Position numbers and translations under genes: made by a program. Of a DNA stretch of 64,000 nucleotides, positions 36,879 through 43,957 are shown in pieces. The DNA is taken from the NCBI GenBank assembly GCA_963834425.1, contig CAWIBR010000010.1, positions 248,001 to 312,000 on the forward strand, in the 5' to 3' direction. How positions within the stretch are numbered: the stretch's first letter is position 1; every line of letters begins with the position of its first letter. This DNA is from CAVURS01 sp963834425 (lineage in GTDB: Bacteria > Actinomycetota > Actinomycetes > Actinomycetales > CAVURS01). The notes beneath the pieces are model-generated. The model did not search any database. It saw only the letters and a program-made list of their open reading frames with translations, and was not told where the DNA came from.

Positions 36879-36982
36879 GGTTCGTCCTGTCGTGTGACTG
36901 CTTGAGTGGCCCGCCGGCCGGATCCTCACGGACTCGGTACGGCGGGTGATCGGCCGGGGCGCGTCGGCGCTCGGGCCCAGTC

Positions 36983-37055
36983 GGGGCCGTGGCGCAATTG
37001 GTAGCGCACCTGCTTTGCAAGCAGGGGGTTAGGGGTTCGAGTCCCCTCGGCTCCA
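36983..37055 (+). tRNA. tRNA-Ala (TGC)
   Basis: A 73-base cloverleaf: acceptor GGGGCCG with CGGCTCC (one G-T pair), D arm GGCGCAATTGGTAGCGC, anticodon stem-loop CCTGCTTTGCAAGCAGG with anticodon TGC, T arm AGGGGTTCGAGTCCCCT, discriminator A. A low-GC islet begins about 100 bases downstream. Confidence 0.97.
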
Positions 37056-37737
37056 CTCGAATCAGCGGCCGGTTTTCGGCGGACTGCCACGCGGGCGAGG
37101 ATCTAAGCTGACCTACTCTGCAGGGGTCCTACTTCGTCGAGAAGTGAGCTGCCCCTGCCATGACGGTGCTGATGACCGTTCTACGTCCAAATGTCGATCG
37201 CCGAGCTCGGCCGAGAACGACAGGTCAGCGCGATCGCCGAGCGACTTGCTGGGTCATCTCAATACGACGATGCCCAGGCTCTGCTCCGGGCTCGCCAATC
37301 AGCCCTGGGATCTCCAGCGCAGTGGTCCAGAGGATCGTTTGCCTCGTTCGCTCGTGACGTTGGCTTCGTCGACGAATCGAGCGGTCTCTTCAAGTGGTCA
37401 TATGACATGCGACGCGTTCGGACTAATGCCTGCCCGTCGCGGACACCGCATCTGCTCGAGGTGGCGCGGGGAAGACGACCATCAACAACATGGACCTCGC
37501 TCGATTTTGGAAGTGCCATCTGTGCGAACCGGCGAGCTATCTCATATCTGATGGTCCCGCAAGAGCTGCGACAGAATCCGTTGATGCGTCCCAAGCGCGA
37601 GTACAACTACGTCGTCAAGCGAATGGCGTCGTTCTTCGTCCCACGCAACTACACGAACGTTCGTGGTCTGCATGTCTTCGGGTACTGACCTTCGCTCGAG
37701 TCAATGACGTCGAGGGCCGTTCCTGCGACCGCGCGGC
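37056..37737. other. Low-GC islet downstream of tRNA-Ala, no confident gene
   Basis: About 680 bases. From roughly 37140 to 37690 the composition falls to about 53-55% GC in the parts I counted, against about 70% around it. The longest plus-strand frame (37191-37688, 165 aa) includes coding-like stretches such as GSFASFARDVGFVDESSGLFKWSYD and NPLMRPKREYNYVVKRMASFFVP but is poor in between. In another frame GGAGKTTINNMDLARFWK (from 37460) looks like a P-loop. This resembles a decayed acquired gene; no integrase or att repeat is visible. Confidence 0.5.
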
Positions 37738-38238
37738 TCAGCTGCGAGGCGGAAGAGCGAGGTCGTTGTCCCAGTTGGCCATGTCGGGCTCCTCGCGCGG
37801 ATCGGTGTTGTAGACCTCCATCCGCGCACCCCACATCTGCACGCCGTCGGCCTCGTCCACGTCCCAGGTCAGGTCCTTGGCGGCGGCCCACTCGAGCAGA
37901 TCTTTGGTGACCTGCCACAGCTCGGACGGGTGCCCGTGGTGGCTGACCGTCGCGTAACGGCCGGCCCGAAGCAGCGCGAAGGCCACCGCACCGGCGCCCT
38001 CCGAGACGTCGGCAACCGGCACGCCGGCCTCCATCTCGAGGGCGTCGCCCGGCCCGAGCACGTCGTACTTCAGGAACGGCGGTCCGACCGGTGCGATCCC
38101 GCGCTCGGCCAGGTGCGCGAACAGCTCTGGGAACCGGTCGGCGATCTCGGGGATGGTCGACATCGTGACCTGCGCGCGGATCGCGGCGTACGGCTGATCG
38201 ACCAGGTCGACGACCTGCGGCTCCTCGGCCAGAGCCAT
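37738..38238 (-). CDS. GyrI-like small-molecule-binding domain protein
   Basis: A 166-aa single-domain protein of the GyrI/AraC-effector-binding fold. It begins EPQVVDLVDQPYAAIRAQVTMSTIPEIADRFPELFAHLAERGI, continues with GPPFLKYDV and GVPVADV, and has GRYATVSHHGHPSELWQVTKDLLEWAAAKDL. Stand-alone members of this family bind or hydrolyse small hydrophobic compounds and some protect gyrase from toxins. Its ligand is unknown. It lies 4 bases downstream of the DUF2277 gene on the same strand, so the two are co-transcribed. Confidence 0.85.
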   Translation of the reverse strand: MALAEEPQVVDLVDQPYAAIRAQVTMSTIPEIADRFPELFAHLAERGIAPVGPPFLKYDVLGPGDALEMEAGVPVADVSEGAGAVAFALLRAGRYATVSHHGHPSELWQVTKDLLEWAAAKDLTWDVDEADGVQMWGARMEVYNTDPREEPDMANWDNDLALPPRS

Positions 38239-38242
38239 CGGC

Positions 38243-38494
38243 TCAGTGCCGATGGGCGAGTCGGCGCAGCGGCGGTTCGGTCGGCGGCGGCGTACGGCGC
38301 TCGGGCAGCTCGGCCAGCAGCTCGGTGGTCACGCGGGCGATCTGAGCGACCGCCTTGTCGACCGCGGCCTGGGTGACCGGTGAGATCGAGGACAGGCCAC
38401 CGACCTTGCGCACGTACTGCAACGCGGCGGCGCTGATCTCGGTCGGGGTCGCGGCCGGCTCGAGCCCCCGCAGGACAGTGATGTTTCGGCACAT
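38243..38494 (-). CDS. DUF2277 family protein
   Basis: An 83-aa protein starting MCRNITVLRGLEPAATPTEISAAALQYVRKVGGL, the pattern of DUF2277 (MCRNI...L...PPAT...EI.AAALQYVRK). Function is unknown. The C-terminal tail is Pro/Arg-rich (ERRTPPPTEPPLRR). It forms an operon with the GyrI-like gene that follows. Confidence 0.88.
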   Translation of the reverse strand: MCRNITVLRGLEPAATPTEISAAALQYVRKVGGLSSISPVTQAAVDKAVAQIARVTTELLAELPERRTPPPTEPPLRRLAHRH

Positions 38495-38553
38495 GCCTCG
38501 ACCCTACGGCGATCCGCCCACGCTCCCCAGCCGAGCGCCGTACTCCTCTGGGT

Positions 38554-38591
38554 GACGGTGAATCGGCGCGTGAACGCCGCGGATCACCGTC
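38554..38591 (-). terminator. Hairpin downstream of the helical hypothetical gene
   Basis: GACGGTGA (38554-38561) pairs with TCACCGTC (38584-38591), with an inner CGGCG/CGCCG stem. It lies about 65 bases past the stop at 38655 on the minus strand, before the DUF2277 gene, and could end that transcript. Confidence 0.5.
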
Positions 38592-38654
38592 GCTCGGGGA
38601 GCAACGCGCGCGCGAAGGGAGCACGCGCGAGAGTCGCTCGGGTACGGCGCGGCG

Positions 38655-39519
38655 TCAGGACTCGTCGGAGCTCGAGCTGTCGTCGTCCGTGCTGGAGTCG
38701 GCGGACTTGGCCGTCTTGCGTGCCCGAGCGCCCGGCTTCGGGCGCCGCGTCGGCCGAGGTGGCACCGTCGGAGGAGCCACCCTCGCCTGCGCCCGAATCG
38801 GTGGCCTCGGAGTCGGCCGCCGCGGCCAGGACCTCAGCCGCCTCGGCCGCGGACTCGACCTGCGGGTCGCCCTCAGCAGCAGGTGCGGCCGGCGAGCTCG
38901 ACGGCTCCGGTGTGGGCGCCCAGCTCGACGGAACGCCGCCGGACGGCGTCGCCCACGGGTCGTCCTTGGGGCCGCGCTTCATCACGGCCACCGCGGCGGC
39001 GGCCCCGGCGGCGAGCCCGCCGAAGATGACCAGCTTGCGGCCGCGCTTCTTCTTGCGCTTGGCGACCGCGGCGCCCGTGACCACGGCGACGGCTCCGGCC
39101 CCGCGGGCGGCGGCCTCGCCGCGCGCCGCCGCGGCCTGCGTGGTGGCGGCGTTGATCGCCTCGACCAGCCGGGGCAAGAGCTCGTCGAGCAGCTTGTCGC
39201 GGGCGGCGTCGATCTTGGGGGAGACGACCTCGACGGCCTGCTCCACCTTGGGGGCGGCCGCGTCGACGCCCTTCTGGGCCTTGGGCCCGGCCCAGTCGCG
39301 GGCGGCGGCGACGTGCGGCGAAGCCCAGTCCCGGGTCGACTCGGCGGCCGACACCACGACGGGGGTCACCGCCTCCTTGGCCCGGTGTGCGGGCGGGACC
39401 ACGACGTCCAGCGCGTGGTCGACGGCGGGCACGACCTTCTCGTGGAACTGGTCCTTGGCGTACGCCGCGGCGTCGCTGGCCTGGTCGGTCACCTTGTCCT
39501 TGCGGGACTTCTCGAACAT
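38655..39519 (-). CDS. Conserved hypothetical protein with amphipathic helices and one membrane segment (frameshift near its end)
   Basis: About 287 aa. The ATG at 39519 follows GGGAGGG. The first 160 residues are long helices with repeating YAKDQFHEKVVPAVDHALDVV and PHVAAARDWAGPKAQKGVDAAAPKVEQAVEV motifs; then KRKKKRGRKLVIFGGLAAGAAAAVAVM forms a basic stretch and a membrane helix, followed by an acidic Ser/Glu/Ala tail. The main frame turns Arg-rich near 38740; the adjacent frame gives KPGARARKTAKSADS and an acidic end at 38655, which fits better. Function unknown. The composition resembles actinobacterial envelope-associated proteins. Confidence 0.65.
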
Positions 39520-39630
39520 GGGCCCTCCCGGGGAAGTTGCGGTCGTCCGGCTCCAGCGCGCTCGTAGCCCATCCTGCCGCAGTGCGGTCGTCGCGCCCAC
39601 CCGAGGTGACCGCATGCGAGGATTGGCCGC

Positions 39631-40152
39631 ATGAAGGCAACCCTGAAGACCAACCACGGCGACATCCACGTGAACCTGTTCCCCGACCAGGCACCGAAGA
39701 CGGTCCGGAACTTCACCGGGCTGGCCGACGGCAGCCAGGAATGGTCCGACCGCTCCGGCACCAAGCACAACGACCGGTTCTACGACGGTCTGGTCTTCCA
39801 CCGGATCATCCCGGGCTTCATGATCCAGGGCGGCTGCCCGGAGGGCGAAGGGACCGGCGGGCCGGGCTACACCTTCGACGACGAGATCAACCCGGAGCTG
39901 TCGTTCACCAAGCCCTACCTGCTCGCCATGGCCAACTCCGGCAAGCGCGGCGGCAAGGGGACCAACGGGTCGCAGTTCTTCATCACCGTCGCCCCGACCA
40001 CCTGGCTGCAGGGCAAGCACACCATCTTCGGCGAGGTCTCCGACCAGGCCAGCCGCGACGTCGTCGACGCGATCGCCGCGACGCCGACGGGCGCCATGGA
40101 CCGCCCGCTCGAGGCGGTCGTGCTCGAGCAGGTCGTCGTCGAGTCCGACTGA
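39631..40152 (+). CDS. ppiA: Peptidyl-prolyl cis-trans isomerase (cyclophilin)
   Basis: A 173-aa cyclophilin. The catalytic surface is in FYDGLVFHRIIPGFMIQGG (with the conserved Arg and Phe), ANSGKRGGKGTNGSQFFITVAPTTWLQGKHTIFGEV and later residues. No signal peptide, so it acts in the cytoplasm, as with Rv0009 at the same locus. The ATG is the first of the frame; a start-proximal ribosome site is weak. Confidence 0.96.
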   Translation: MKATLKTNHGDIHVNLFPDQAPKTVRNFTGLADGSQEWSDRSGTKHNDRFYDGLVFHRIIPGFMIQGGCPEGEGTGGPGYTFDDEINPELSFTKPYLLAMANSGKRGGKGTNGSQFFITVAPTTWLQGKHTIFGEVSDQASRDVVDAIAATPTGAMDRPLEAVVLEQVVVESD

Positions 40153-40213
40153 CCCGACCGGCCCTCCTCATCTGACGACCGCTGACCTCACCGCCGACAC
40201 AATCGACAAGAAC

Positions 40214-41134
40214 TTGACCGAGAGCCCGACCGACCCGCACAGCTCCACGGCGGAACCGGTCTGCCCGCGCCATCCGAACCGGGTCTCCTACGTCCGCTGC
40301 CAGCGCTGCGAGCGGCCGGTCTGCCCGGAGTGCCAGCGGCCGGCGCCGGTCGGCATCCAGTGCGTCGACTGTGTGCGCGAGGCCTCGAAACAGACCCGGC
40401 AGGTGCGGACCGTCTTCGGCGGTGCGGTCTCGGACGGGCGCCCGCTCGCGACGTACACCTTGATCGGGGTCTGCGTCGTGGTCTTCCTGATCCAGAAGGC
40501 CGTGCCCGACTTCACGGACAAGCTCGAGTTCGCGCCGTACGCCGCGAGCCACCGGCCGTGGACCTTCCTGACCGCTGCGTTCCTGCACGACCCGTCGAAC
40601 TACCTGCACATCCTGTTCAACATGTACGCGCTGTGGATCTGCGGTCAGTACCTCGAGCCGCTGCTCGGTCGCGTTCGGTTCGTCGCGCTCTATCTGGTGT
40701 CGGCCTTGGGCGGCTCGGTCGGCTACCTGCTCCTGGCCCCGCCGACGCTGCCCACCCAAGGCGGCGCCAACGCCTGGTGGACGGCGACGGTCGGTGCGTC
40801 AGGGGCCGTCTTCGGGCTGTTCGCGGCGCTGGTCATCCTCAACCGCAAGCTGGGCCGCAGCTCGGCCGGCGTCTTCGCCGTGATCATCATCAACGCCGTG
40901 ATCGGCTTCCTGCCCGGGTCGGACATCGCCTGGCAGGCGCACCTCGGCGGGCTGGTGACCGGCGCGCTGGTGGCCGCCGTCCTGGTTTTCGCACCCCGGG
41001 AACGGCGGGCGGTGGCTCAGTGGGCCGGGCTCGCGGGCGTCCTGGTGCTGCTGCTGGTGCTGACGGCAATCAAGTTCCAGACCGTTCCTGCCGATGTCCA
41101 ACTGCAAGCGTCGGTCTTCTTGGGTATTGGCTAG
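40214..41134 (+). CDS. Rhomboid family intramembrane serine protease
   Basis: A 306-aa protein, counterpart of Rv0110/Rv0010-region rhomboids. The N-terminus is a cysteine/histidine B-box-like zinc module (VCPRHPNRVSYVRCQRCERPVCPECQRPAPVGIQCVDCV). Six or more membrane helices follow, with the catalytic Ser in TVGASGAVFGLFAAL and the His in WQAHLGGLVTGALVA; the HILFNMYALW motif supplies the oxyanion Asn. Substrates are unknown. TTG start at 40214; the coding region begins 61 bases after ppiA. Confidence 0.9.
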   Translation: MTESPTDPHSSTAEPVCPRHPNRVSYVRCQRCERPVCPECQRPAPVGIQCVDCVREASKQTRQVRTVFGGAVSDGRPLATYTLIGVCVVVFLIQKAVPDFTDKLEFAPYAASHRPWTFLTAAFLHDPSNYLHILFNMYALWICGQYLEPLLGRVRFVALYLVSALGGSVGYLLLAPPTLPTQGGANAWWTATVGASGAVFGLFAALVILNRKLGRSSAGVFAVIIINAVIGFLPGSDIAWQAHLGGLVTGALVAAVLVFAPRERRAVAQWAGLAGVLVLLLVLTAIKFQTVPADVQLQASVFLGIG

Positions 41135-41247
41135 CTCTGGCTAGATCAGTAGAACCGGAGGGCCGGCGCTGACCCAACCCCCCGGAATGACACGGCTGTA
41201 ACTCGTCCCCAGGCCGGGGATAACTCTGTGGACAACGTCGCTGGCGG

Positions 41248-41502
41248 TCAGCGCCAGCGGGTGGCCATCACGAAGCCGGACAGCACGATGGCGAAGCCGA
41301 TCACCAGGTTCAGGTACTGATGAGCGTCGAACGGGATCGGGTATTTCGACCCGGAGACGTAGAACGTCACGATCCAGGCCAGGCCGATGACGAAGCAGGC
41401 AACCATGATCCAGACGAAGAGGGGGCTGCTGGGCTGGTTCGCCTTCGAGGCGCGCGGCGGCGGGGTGTAGTCGGCCTTCTTGCGGCCCCTGGACTCTGGC
41501 AC
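41248..41502 (-). CDS. crgA: Cell division protein CrgA
   Basis: An 84-aa protein with a basic N-terminus (PESRGRKKADYTPPP) and two membrane helices (FVWIMVACFVIGLAWIVTFYV and LNLVIGFAIVLSGFVMATRW). This is the CrgA pattern; the protein helps assemble the divisome and recruits FtsI and CwsA in mycobacteria. It is encoded on the strand opposite to its neighbours, with its own divergent promoter region toward 41610. Confidence 0.94.
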   Translation of the reverse strand: MPESRGRKKADYTPPPRASKANQPSSPLFVWIMVACFVIGLAWIVTFYVSGSKYPIPFDAHQYLNLVIGFAIVLSGFVMATRWR

Positions 41503-41609
41503 GTCGATTAGCGTAGTGGCAGCAGGGCGGGGACCAGTGCGGATCGGCCGCCGCGGGGTAGGTCAGGACGGTCGACGAGACCGGCGAGATGACGAAGTCG
41601 GGGTGAGAC

Positions 41610-42329
41610 GTGAAGGTGCGGGGCTGGGGGCTGCTCGTCCCTGTCGCGTTCGCCCTGGCCGGCGTGCTCTTCGCGACCAGCGCCGAGGTCTCCCATGGGA
41701 CCGACCTCCGGGCGGCCGGCGACACCAGCCTCCCGGACCTGATCCGGGCCCAGCAGCGTCAGATTGCCATCACCACCGCCCGGGTCGCCGCGCTGCACCG
41801 CTCGGTCGCTGCCCTCACGACGCCGCAGGCGGCCGGCAACCGTCAGGTTCAGTCGATCGACCGATCCAGTGCGGCTCTCGCCCTCGCGGCCGGGACAGAG
41901 GCGGTGCGTGGACCGGCCGTGACCGTCTCGCTGGACGACGCGCATCTCGCCTCGGTACCCAGCGGATTCACCGGCGACGACCTGGTGGTGCACCAACAAG
42001 ACGTCCAGGCTGTGGTGAATGCCCTGTGGGCCGGCGGCGCAGAGGCGATGATGTTGCAGGACCAGCGAGTGATCTCCACCAGCGCCGTGCGTTGCGTGGG
42101 CAACACGTTGATCCTGCAGGGGCGGGTCTACTCCCCGCCGTACGTCATCACGGCTATCGGAGACACCACCAGCATGCGACAGGCCCTCGACCGCTCGCCG
42201 GAGGTCACGATCTACCGCGAGTACGTCGAAGCCATCGGGCTCGGCTACTCCGTGGTGAGCCATCGGGTGACCCTGCCGGCCTACGTCGGCAGCCTGGACC
42301 TGACCCACGCGGTCGCGAGCGGCTCGTGA
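41610..42329 (+). CDS. DUF881 family membrane-anchored protein
   Basis: A 239-aa protein with an N-terminal membrane helix (GLLVPVAFALAGVLFATSA) and an extracellular DUF881 domain beginning with a coiled coil (LPDLIRAQQRQIAITTARVAALHRSVAAL) and containing GPAVTVSLDDA, DLVVHQQDVQAVVNALWAGGAEAMMLQDQRV and the late CVGNTLILQGRVYSPPYVITAIG. The family is common near crgA and sortase genes in actinobacteria and is thought to act in division or wall assembly. Its stop overlaps the sortase GTG. Confidence 0.9.
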   Translation: MKVRGWGLLVPVAFALAGVLFATSAEVSHGTDLRAAGDTSLPDLIRAQQRQIAITTARVAALHRSVAALTTPQAAGNRQVQSIDRSSAALALAAGTEAVRGPAVTVSLDDAHLASVPSGFTGDDLVVHQQDVQAVVNALWAGGAEAMMLQDQRVISTSAVRCVGNTLILQGRVYSPPYVITAIGDTTSMRQALDRSPEVTIYREYVEAIGLGYSVVSHRVTLPAYVGSLDLTHAVASGS

Positions 42330-43027
42330 ACGGGCTCCGGGCCGGGGCCCGAGGGCTGGGCGAGCTGTTGATCTCGGTCGGCGTCGTCCTGTTGCTCTTC
42401 GTCGCCTGGCAGCTCTACTGGACCGACTACACGACCGGTCGGGCCCAGGCGGCGACGACGAACACCCTGCAACAGTCGTGGGACCAGGCTCCGTCATCGG
42501 CGCCCGGGGCGCTCGTCGACGGCAAGGTGAAGACCGTGCCCCTCGGCCAGGCCTTCGCCCTGATCCGGATCCCACGGTTCGGCAAGAAGTACGTCAAGCC
42601 GATCTATCAGGGCACGTCACTGCCCATCCTCGACAAGGGCGTCGGGCACTACGTCGGCACCCAGATGCCCGGGCAGATCGGCAACTTCGCGGTGGCCGGC
42701 CACCGGGTGACCTACGGCAAGCCGTTCAACGAGATCGCCACCATCAAGCCGGGCGACGCGATCGTGATCGAGACGGCGACGACGTGGTACGTCTACCGCG
42801 CCGTCCGCCACGTCATCGTGACGCCGGACCACACCGAGGTGGTGGCGCCCGTGCCCCAGCATCCCGGCCAGACCCCGACCCAGGCCTGGATGACGATGAC
42901 CGCCTGCAACCCCGAGTTCTCCGCGCGACAGCGGTACGTCGAGTTCTCCAAGCTGGAGCAGGTGCTGCCCAAGTCGGCGGGGAAGATCCCGGCGGCGCTC
43001 GCCGGCATCGCGATCGGGAAGGGCTGA
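42326..43027 (+). CDS. Class E sortase
   Basis: A 233-aa membrane-anchored transpeptidase. One N-terminal helix (ELLISVGVVLLLFVAWQLYW) leads to the sortase barrel: IRIPRFGKKYVKPIYQGT, GVGHYVGTQMPGQIGNFAVAGHRVTYGKPF with the catalytic His, and TMTACNPEFSARQRYVEF with the catalytic Cys and Arg. Class E enzymes use LAXTG-type signals. GTG 42326 overlaps the DUF881 stop, so the two are coupled. Confidence 0.93.
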   Translation: MNGLRAGARGLGELLISVGVVLLLFVAWQLYWTDYTTGRAQAATTNTLQQSWDQAPSSAPGALVDGKVKTVPLGQAFALIRIPRFGKKYVKPIYQGTSLPILDKGVGHYVGTQMPGQIGNFAVAGHRVTYGKPFNEIATIKPGDAIVIETATTWYVYRAVRHVIVTPDHTEVVAPVPQHPGQTPTQAWMTMTACNPEFSARQRYVEFSKLEQVLPKSAGKIPAALAGIAIGKG

Positions 43028-43034
43028 CCGGCTG

Positions 43035-43193
43035 ATGTACGGCTTCATCTGGCGGCACCTGCCCGGTCCGACCATCGTGCGGATCCTGCTGGCGCTGGTG
43101 CTGCTCGTCGCGGCGGTCGCCGTACTGTTCTTGTGGGTGTTCCCGGTGCTCGCGCCGATCATGCCCTTCAACAACGGGACGGTGAACCAGTGA
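43035..43193 (+). CDS. 52-aa predicted membrane protein
   Basis: A small ORF after the sortase gene: MYGFIWRHLPGPTIVRIL then LALVLLVAAVAVLFLWVFP and a short outer end (APIMPFNNGTVNQ). One strong helix, basic at the start, so a single-pass protein. It begins 7 bases after the sortase stop and its stop overlaps the GTG of the amidotransferase (GTGA), which strongly supports that it is translated. Similar small proteins occur between sortase and trpG in other actinobacteria; function unknown. Confidence 0.8.
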   Translation: MYGFIWRHLPGPTIVRILLALVLLVAAVAVLFLWVFPVLAPIMPFNNGTVNQ

Positions 43194-43816
43194 GTGCTCG
43201 GGTGCTGGTCGTGGACAACTACGACAGCTTCGTCTACACGATCGCGGACTATCTCGTGCAGCTCGGTGCGACCTGCGACGTCCGTCGCAACGACGAGGTC
43301 ACGACCGATGAGGCGACGGGGTACGACGGCGTGCTGCTCTCGCCCGGGCCGGGTACGCCGCAGGAGGCCGGGGTCTGCATGGACATGGTCGTGGCCTGCG
43401 GGTCGCGATCGCAGCCGCTGCTCGGCGTGTGCCTGGGTCATCAGGCGCTCGGGGCCGTCTATGGCGGGGTCGTCTCGCGGGCCCCGGAGCTGCTGCACGG
43501 CAAGACCAGTCAGGTCGAGCACTCCGGCGTCGGCGTGCTAGCCGGCCTGCCGTCGCCGTTCACCGCGACGCGCTATCACTCACTGGCGGTCGAGGCCGAC
43601 ACCGTCCCCGCCGAGCTCGAGGTCACCGCGCACACGGCGTCCGGCATCGTGATGGCGTTGCGACACCGCTCGCTGCCCCTCGAGGGGGTCCAGTTCCACC
43701 CGGAGTCGGTGCTGACCCAGGGCGGTCATCGGCTGCTCGCGAACTGGCTGGCCGTCTGCGGGGACGCTGGCGCCGTGGATCGCTCGGCCGGCTTGGCCCC
43801 GCTCGTCCGCAGCTGA
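43190..43816 (+). CDS. pabA: Glutamine amidotransferase subunit of anthranilate / aminodeoxychorismate synthase
   Basis: A 208-aa class I glutamine amidotransferase. It begins RVLVVDNYDSFVYTIADYLVQLGA; the catalytic Cys is in GVCLGHQALG, and the His/Glu pair in VQFHPESVLTQGG, with LLSPGPGTPQEAGV. It supplies ammonia to TrpE or PabB, neither encoded nearby, so trpG and pabA cannot be separated (Rv0013 is annotated trpG). GTG 43190 overlaps the preceding small gene. Confidence 0.94.
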   Translation: MSARVLVVDNYDSFVYTIADYLVQLGATCDVRRNDEVTTDEATGYDGVLLSPGPGTPQEAGVCMDMVVACGSRSQPLLGVCLGHQALGAVYGGVVSRAPELLHGKTSQVEHSGVGVLAGLPSPFTATRYHSLAVEADTVPAELEVTAHTASGIVMALRHRSLPLEGVQFHPESVLTQGGHRLLANWLAVCGDAGAVDRSAGLAPLVRS

Positions 43817-43830
43817 GCTCAGCCGGCTCG

Positions 43831-43885
43831 TTGGCACGGTGCGTCCCCGTGCCAATAGGTCTGGCACGGTGCGATACCCGTGCCA
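43831..43885. repeat. Tandem hairpins of a TTGGCACGGTGCG unit
   Basis: TTGGCACGGTGCGTCCCCGTGCCAA (43831-43855) is a perfect-arm hairpin and is followed by a near copy (43862-43885). A third partial TTGGCACAG follows. The element sits just past the amidotransferase stop and before the repeat at 43906, between convergent genes, so it could stop transcription from both sides. Confidence 0.8.
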
Positions 43886-43905
43886 ACTAGGTTTGGCACA
43901 GCTGC

Positions 43906-43948
43906 GAACCCGGATTCGACCGCCGAACCCGGAGTCGACGGCCAGGAC
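43906..43948. repeat. GGCCGTCGAnnCCGGGTTT family repeat, copy B (one arm)
   Basis: This segment matches the right arm of the repeat at 1871-1978 with few differences, again as a tandem pair of the ~19-base unit (ending GGAGTCGACGGCCAGGAC). It lies between the convergent pabA and pknB genes, about 10 bases from the pknB stop. Confidence 0.78.
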
Positions 43949-43957
43949 AGCGCGCGG

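Noticed and set aside
37144..37690. Integrated phage or integrative element at tRNA-Ala
   Set aside because: No integrase, excisionase or repeat of the tRNA end is visible; only a short low-GC piece remains, so I report it as an islet only.
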